This document shows positions 58,331 through 64,000 of a DNA stretch of 64,000 bases, piece by piece. This stretch comes from Hyposmocoma kahamanoa. Taxonomy: Eukaryota; Arthropoda; Insecta; Lepidoptera; Cosmopterigidae. The DNA lies in contig NW_020653719.1 of the NCBI RefSeq assembly GCF_003589595.1, positions 1,058,000-1,121,999 of the forward strand. Direction: 5' to 3'. The notes under the pieces are model-generated. The model saw only the letters and a list, made by a program, of their open reading frames with translations, had not been told where the DNA came from and searched no databases. The position numbers and the translations under genes were made by a program. The number at the start of each line of letters is the position of its first letter. The stretch's first letter is position 1.

Positions 58331-59954
58331 AAAACTTCGCGTTCCATATTAAATTTTTATATTTGTTTATCCAAGTGGGCGGTATAATGGTCGGTTAGAA
58401 CTCGACGGCCTGCCAAAAAGCGACCGCGTTTCCAAACATAAATCATATTTTTTACGCGATATTTAAATAAATATCGATACAAAGACTGTTAATGTAAACA
58501 GGATATTGCTTATTTTATGCAACGACTTTGAAATCGTGTGCAGTTTACGTTAAATACCCTGTATTCCGAAACTTGTTCACATAAAATACGTGACTTTTTC
58601 AGCACCCTTAACGTTAAATAATAAAATTCAAATGTTGCGGCGCGAACTCTTCGTTTGATAAAAATATGTTAAGTTAGCTTCATTAGACATTTAAATTAAG
58701 GAGTTTTCAGTACTTTTGTATGTTAATCCGGTGGGCGTAAGGTTAAGTTCAGTGTCGCAGCGCTTTATGTAACATTTTAGTTTGAGGATGGAACAATCGT
58801 TCGTATAAATTCAAATGATATTAAAGGCAATATCTGTTGTCCACAGCGTGTCCTACTTTGCATATTTAATATTGTTTAAGGTCAATACTCTGCCGTCGCT
58901 GCCATCAAAACAACTTCATTACTAAAATGATACCTAACCAAGGTGGCCCTATAATTACGGATACATAAACAATTCTTTCATTACTTGATGGAAGAACGGA
59001 AGAGTGGATTTGGACGTAGCCAGTTATATCTTTCGAATATACTTTTCATCGGCTAAGAAATTAGGCCGAACAACGACAAAGTCTTTAGCAGCTATTAACA
59101 GCGTGTTAGCGTGTTAAAAATATCAATGTGACTCAAATGGGAAGTTGTTATACTAAATCCATGTTCGCTGTTACAATTTATTGAAGGCGACTTCGGAGAG
59201 GGAAGAGATGGATGTCAAAAATATGTCTGATAACACACATTTACACAAAAAGTTGTGTACTTTACTAAGATATTTATAGGATAGGTTAGGTGAAATGTAC
59301 ATGCTTAAATAATTACCACAGATCTTTGTATAGAACCTAAATTTCAAGGGATACAGACAAAGTGGTTAATACCTCCCTCTGTAACCTCGGATTGATTAAA
59401 AATAAAAGGAAAAAATTGTAACAAAATAGTTATATTCTTATTTACAAATTACCAAAGTTCTAAATACAGTACCGTAGCAATGTTACCGATTGTTACACAT
59501 CAGAAATATAAAAAATTATGGATGGAGGTATTATCCACTCTATATTCTTTGAAGTTAAGGTAAATATATTCTGCCCGTGGTACCTAAATCTTGCATCAAA
59601 ATAGAAATGCTATGAACCTATTTATTTAAAGTGTTAAAGTATGTTGTTTCGTACTAGGTCCATTAAATTGATAAGATTAAATTACATGGAGCAGGCAGAG
59701 GGCTCGAATTTGAATAGACACATAGAGTTCGTTTAACGCTCATTGTCGATGCGTGAGTCAGAATGGCACGCTTGGCTGGCTGCGAAAATTCGACGTTTGC
59801 GCGCGCGCACCGAAATTCAACAAACGAATACGCTAACAATGTTTTTGTTTTGTCAATTTTAAATCTGTTTTCTATAAAACCTGACTACATTTTAACGTTT
59901 GTAACGTAGCCTATTATCAATAGTTTCAAAAACAGCTTTATTGTTATTTTTACA

Positions 59955-60245
59955 ACATCATCAGCCTATTTATGCGTCCCGTTGCTGAGCTCGGATCTCC
60001 TCTCCGGCGAGGATTAGGCCTTAGTCCGCCACGCTGGCCCAATGCGGGTTGGGAACTTCACACATTTTCCGAGAGTTGTGAACTTTATTCCACGTGCAGG
60101 TTTCATCACGACGTTTTCCTTCTCTAAAAAGCTCAGAGTCAATTTAAATTTCGCACGTAAATTCCGAGAAACTCAGTGGTGCGAGGCCGGATTTGAAACC
60201 ACAGCCCCTGCTTGTGAGGCGATAGGTCAAACTATTAAGCTACCA
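59955..60245 (-). mobile_element. SINE family E copy, full length
   Basis: Read on the minus strand: tRNA-like head (AAGCCATGGTAGCTTAATAG, then GTGGTTTCAAATCCGGCCTC), body with CGTGCGAAATTTAAATTGAC and CCCAACCCGCATTGGGCCAG, and an RTE-like GACGCATAAATAGGCTGATG tail. Confidence 0.85.
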
Positions 60246-62849
60246 TGGCTTATATTTTCACTTATGCATTATGTGTGTATTTTACTTTTGTTAGTTACTG
60301 TTCCCATTTAAATAAAGGAACTTTTTTTTGTTTTAACGAACTTCATATATTTATTTTATCAGGTAATTTTTCTTCTTCTTTTTTTAAATTTTATTTACTT
60401 AGAGTGTAAAAAAGTATAATGTAAAAGTGCGTAGCAGAGAATGTACCTTAGCAGGATATCGATATGTTAATGTTAGTAAGTCAGCGATTGGGCAACGTGC
60501 GTGACCGGAGGGAGCGTGAAAATGTTTACTTTCAGCAAATCGCAGTTCTATGAACCTAGGTTAAAATAAACTGGCAGCTCGTGACTCATCCAATGCGGCT
60601 GGTTTCCAAACTTGCACAATAGAAGGTAATTGTTAAAAGGTAGGCAAACGGATACAGGAATGCTCGCAACTAAAAATACAATATGTACAAATGACTCTAG
60701 AAATTTAGATACGGAGATGTCAGCGATAGCTTTTCTTTTCATTAAAAATTGAATGAACTATACAAGTTGAGAGTAGCATAGAGTAAAACTGAGTATAGGC
60801 GTTTTGGATGCGCTGGCGGCCAAATTAGACGTTATCCGGATTGTCTGGCTTTTGTTAGGCGTTTTATTTTTGATCAAGTTTTGCTTTGTTTTATTTAATT
60901 TTGGTTTCGATGGTTAGCCTTTACAGTAATAGATGATTAATAATAAAAAAGACTGATTTTTCATTTTAATTGTTATTTCACAAGATTTTTAACTTAACAA
61001 GATTTTTTGTAATGTAATCCAAAATAGTCTGGTTTTACATTAAAAAAAAATATATAAAGTACAACGTAAAATCCGTAAAAATGTAGGGTGACCGGCCGTT
61101 TAACCCAAATGAAAATTGTTTACAATTAAAAAAAAATCAACTGGAAAGTGACAGATGTGGACTTACTTTTTGTAACATATATTAAAAAATTGCGAAATTC
61201 CAAAAAGGTTTCACTGTAAAAAAGTTTAAAAAGCGGAACAAGTAAGGATTTTCAAGATGGCTTCCAAATAAACAGGCAACACCTGTATCCGTTGCACTGG
61301 CGCAGGGTGTCTGGCACCCATAGCCTTGGGACACACCATTTACATTTAACAATATTTTAAATTCAAGTTGTTAATGAACGATTTATATGTATCAATGAAG
61401 GAGGCTCCATTAAGCATTGTCATGGTGATTAAGTGACTACGATTTTCTGCTTCAATAACGATTGGGAGTCAGTATGATCACATTTGGCGAGAGATGTATG
61501 ATGTCCATGAAGTAAAATAAAATTTAAAATGAAACTGGCTGGAATAATTGAAATTTCTTTTCTAGTAATGTATATGTAAACGAAAGAAGACACGATAGGA
61601 TGCAAAAATATAGAGTTAAGAATAAAGGATCGTAATAGTACAAATGACATATGAGCGTTTTATATTGTTTGTTTAAGCTGCTTAAGAACTAATTCAAGAT
61701 TATGCCAATGATACGTGTTCATTAATTCCATGCGAATCATAGTGTAAAGTTTCCTAACACTGAAGACAAAGTAAAAACAAACTTAGACGTAATTACTGGA
61801 AGGTACCCCAAATGGGGTCTGACGATGCTCTTATCTAGTGCTATTGTTTAACACGCTTTTTTCATTCCCACGGTCGGCGCGGGCGCAGCTGATAACGCGT
61901 ACCTGACGAGACAACCGCTCTAGCAATTCCACATTTTGTAAAGAAAATCTCCACACGTTTCTTTGGAAAGTTTACTTTGCAGGCATTTTTTTGTTTATTA
62001 AGGTTCAGACATGTTGCAATGCTTTCTGATAGAAAATGGCAAACTAGATAAATTACAAAATACGTTAACGTGAAAATGCCACTAAGTATGTCTTTGTGAA
62101 CAAAACCTTGTAGATATAGTAATACAATTAAAAACTGCATATAAGTTCATCGATGTATTGTTTTGATGTGTAACATAAATTGCAAACAAAAGTAAACGGT
62201 GATGACGTAAGGCAACATAGATACATATTAAGCAGATTACAGGAAATACATCGTTAGAATGAAGTGTGAAAATGTCGGCTTAAACAAAAATTAAAGTAGG
62301 AAAGAAAACATAAGTAGCTAGAACTATATACGTTTATGTCATTCGTAAATATGCTTTGATAAATGTAACCTATCGCAGTAACCTATGCCATTGTTGTATT
62401 CAATTGAGTTGAAGGACATCAACGACGTTTGTACTCAAGGCAATAAATAAATTTACAAATAATATATACATTATAAAAATGCAGTTTCGTATTCATCTCA
62501 TGGCGACAGAAAACACATTGTTGAATTTAAATGTTTCAACGGAACGGTTTCAAACAAAGGGAGCCGGGAGTCAAGTGCAAAATCCCAAGCGACCCACGCT
62601 TGTTATGAGGAGATAACAAATAATAGGTATATAAGCCGAATCCATTATCCAATGACGTACAGCAATTACCCATTTAATGCAATTCGGGCCATTGTAAAGT
62701 TGTCCAGCGCGACTTCTCGTACATTCCCAGCGACACTCACTCAAAAGCACCAATCAAAGGAATCACAGTGAGCAACCACTCTGAGAACACAAGTCGCAAG
62801 AGTTCGTGTTTCCAACCGGTCATTTCAAAATTAATGGTTTATCCAGAGT

Positions 62850-63440
62850 TTTCAGCGGAAGGCTGTGAGGGCGCGCGCGTGCGTCGCTGCGGCCGGCGTG
62901 CGACTACTCGCGCTGAATGGGCGCCGGCGGAGGGGCGAAGCTCGCACGTCGCACTCCCAGCGAGCTTACCAAAATCACCAATTGCAACTGTCCCCTCATT
63001 AATAGAGGTGATTCCACGTTTAACAGCGATACTTATTACACTTATTGCCCGATCCCGGCCCGATCCGCGAACCTACTAGATATAGAGTTCTTCGGGATAA
63101 CATTTGGCTCGAGGCGTAAGAGAACGAGGTTTTTTTGGAGAGCTTCCGATTGAAGTTTAGTCGGCGCTTTGCATCCGGTACCACCTGCTCGCACTCGACA
63201 GGATAGTGCGCGTTAGAACGAGATGAAATGATTCATGTCGCGGACCGGATGGTGGATTCGGTTATGAATGAATGCGCCATCCCTGTCTCGCAAACAGGTT
63301 TGCGTAATCGAGTCTCTCTCGGGCGCAGGTTGTCGCCGTAGAGGAAGTGAAAGGGACGGGAGTTGTAGTAAATATTGCGCTGCGTGGATCCGTAGGGAGT
63401 ATTTCCAAAGGGCTACAGTTTTTGTAAGACTACTATGGAT
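62850..63440. promoter_or_regulatory. Longest CpG-rich block in the window
   Basis: About 600 bases with elevated CpG, densest at 62866-62970. Several overlapping short frames exist on the plus strand but none reads like a protein. On the minus strand a GGTAAGC donor-like site occurs near 62967. It may be a promoter or untranslated first exon, possibly of pnt, about 19 kb upstream of the short ATG exon. This is inference from composition only. Confidence 0.3.
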
Positions 63441-63971
63441 AACCGTCTAATGTCATTCATAGATTTCGTTCGATGGTTGATTCAAAAGCGCATAAACCAA
63501 CGGGAAACATCTGAATGTATCTCTTGAATATTTGAAATTTTTTGAGGTGTAGTCGCAAACTTAAATTACGAATTGGAATTTGTAATTAAATTTCTATTTT
63601 GCATAAAATGATGCAGATGGTTAGAGTAGAATAAACAATGTTAAAGATCGTTAGAGTAATGATTCAAATAGAGTTTTCAAAGAAAGGACATCAACACAAT
63701 CTTGTTCAATGCTGACATTAACTTTTACTTCAATGATAACTTTGTCGAAAAAATATTTAGTTTGTAAATTGTGCTTATGAAAAAAATTGGACACGTCATG
63801 AAAGTACGACTCTATTGCATATACAACTGGATGATATTGGCATAACTTGCTTTTTTAGAGAGATGAGTCTTATATATGGCCAGAAATTCGTGTTCAGAAA
63901 TGGACTACAACGACCTGCGATTCTTAGACACGCCATATTTTCCATATATGTATTTGGCCATAGAATTTAGA

Positions 63972-64000
63972 GGACACACACACACACACACACACACACA
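63972..64000. repeat. (CA)n microsatellite, runs off the window
   Basis: Fourteen or more CA units reach the right edge. Confidence 0.98.

Larger units (their letters stand above)
43635..64000. other. Upstream region, no recognised gene
   Basis: About 20 kb upstream of the short pnt exon in gene orientation. It could be the pnt promoter region or a further 5' intron. Contents: Penelope-like sequences (44.3, 46.1, 53.9 kb), SINE D and A (46.6-47.0 kb), repeat C (50.1 kb), SINE B copies (51.7, 52.2, 55.0, 55.3, 56.3 kb), two MITEs (57.0, 57.3 kb), SINE E (60.0 kb), a terminal (CA)n and CpG-rich blocks at 44.87-45.02, 56.04-56.27, 58.16-58.33 and 62.85-63.45 kb. In 47.0-48.6, 48.7-50.1, 52.6-53.9, 57.4-58.1, 58.4-59.9 and 60.3-62.8 kb I see nothing beyond AT-rich unique DNA. 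Confidence 0.6.

Noticed and set aside
58120..58387. Overlapping 71-75 codon ORFs in the 58 kb GC-rich block
   Set aside because: Both strands are open only because GC-rich DNA lacks stops. The products are arginine runs with no domain.
62768..63153. 103- and 78-codon overlapping ORFs at 62.8-63.15 kb
   Set aside because: Frames overlap on the same strand in CpG-rich DNA and neither translation resembles a protein. Treated as a candidate regulatory block.

Overview
The window looks like AT-rich nuclear DNA of a moth or butterfly (Lepidoptera). I infer this from one split gene whose exons encode an insect-type Ets/Pointed domain, and from a dense population of short interspersed elements of kinds common in lepidopteran genomes. 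These include several tRNA-headed SINEs, a Lep1-like Helitron fragment, RTE- and CR1/Jockey-like LINE tails, and MITEs. There are no prokaryotic operons, no rRNA genes and no CRISPR array. The species cannot be named from the sequence.

The one gene I recognise is pointed (pnt), the insect orthologue of vertebrate ETS1/ETS2, read on the minus strand. Its exons run from high to low coordinates: 43632/43634-43590 (short ATG-containing exon), 29940-29824 (MAPK phospho-acceptor motif PPLTP and start of the Pointed domain), 18144-17941 (core of the SAM/Pointed domain), 17295-17164 (linker ending in poly-Asn) and, with less certainty, 2883-2578 (linker exon). Four are joined by consensus splice sites in a consistent phase; the acceptor of the fifth is weak. 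The DNA-binding ETS exons are not in the window and should lie beyond its left edge. The gene therefore occupies more than 41 kb here, nearly all of it intron. Every exon is a multiple of three and splices in phase 1 at both ends, so each could be skipped without breaking the frame.

The protein should be a nuclear transcription factor acting downstream of receptor tyrosine kinase/Ras/MAPK signalling, with its PPLTP threonine as the kinase target and its Pointed domain as kinase docking and protein-interaction surface. Drosophila pnt has a second isoform (P1) that lacks the Pointed domain and starts from an internal promoter. Two blocks here could hold such promoters: a CpG-rich block at 3.10-3.40 kb, and a TATA + initiator arrangement at 30.80-30.84 kb.

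By region: 1-2.6 kb is non-coding with one repeat and a GC-rich hairpin islet; 2.6-17 kb is a large intron with SINEs, a mariner-like MITE and a Helitron scrap; 17.1-18.2 kb is the exon cluster; 18-30 kb and 30-43.6 kb are large introns full of SINEs, MITEs, hAT elements and LINE scraps; 43.6-64 kb is upstream, with no recognised gene but several CpG-rich blocks, a Penelope-like foldback and more SINEs. I found no new molecular system. The best leads are the modular exon phasing, the candidate alternative promoters, the foldback insertion at 46.1 kb and the nested hAT insertion at 40 kb.
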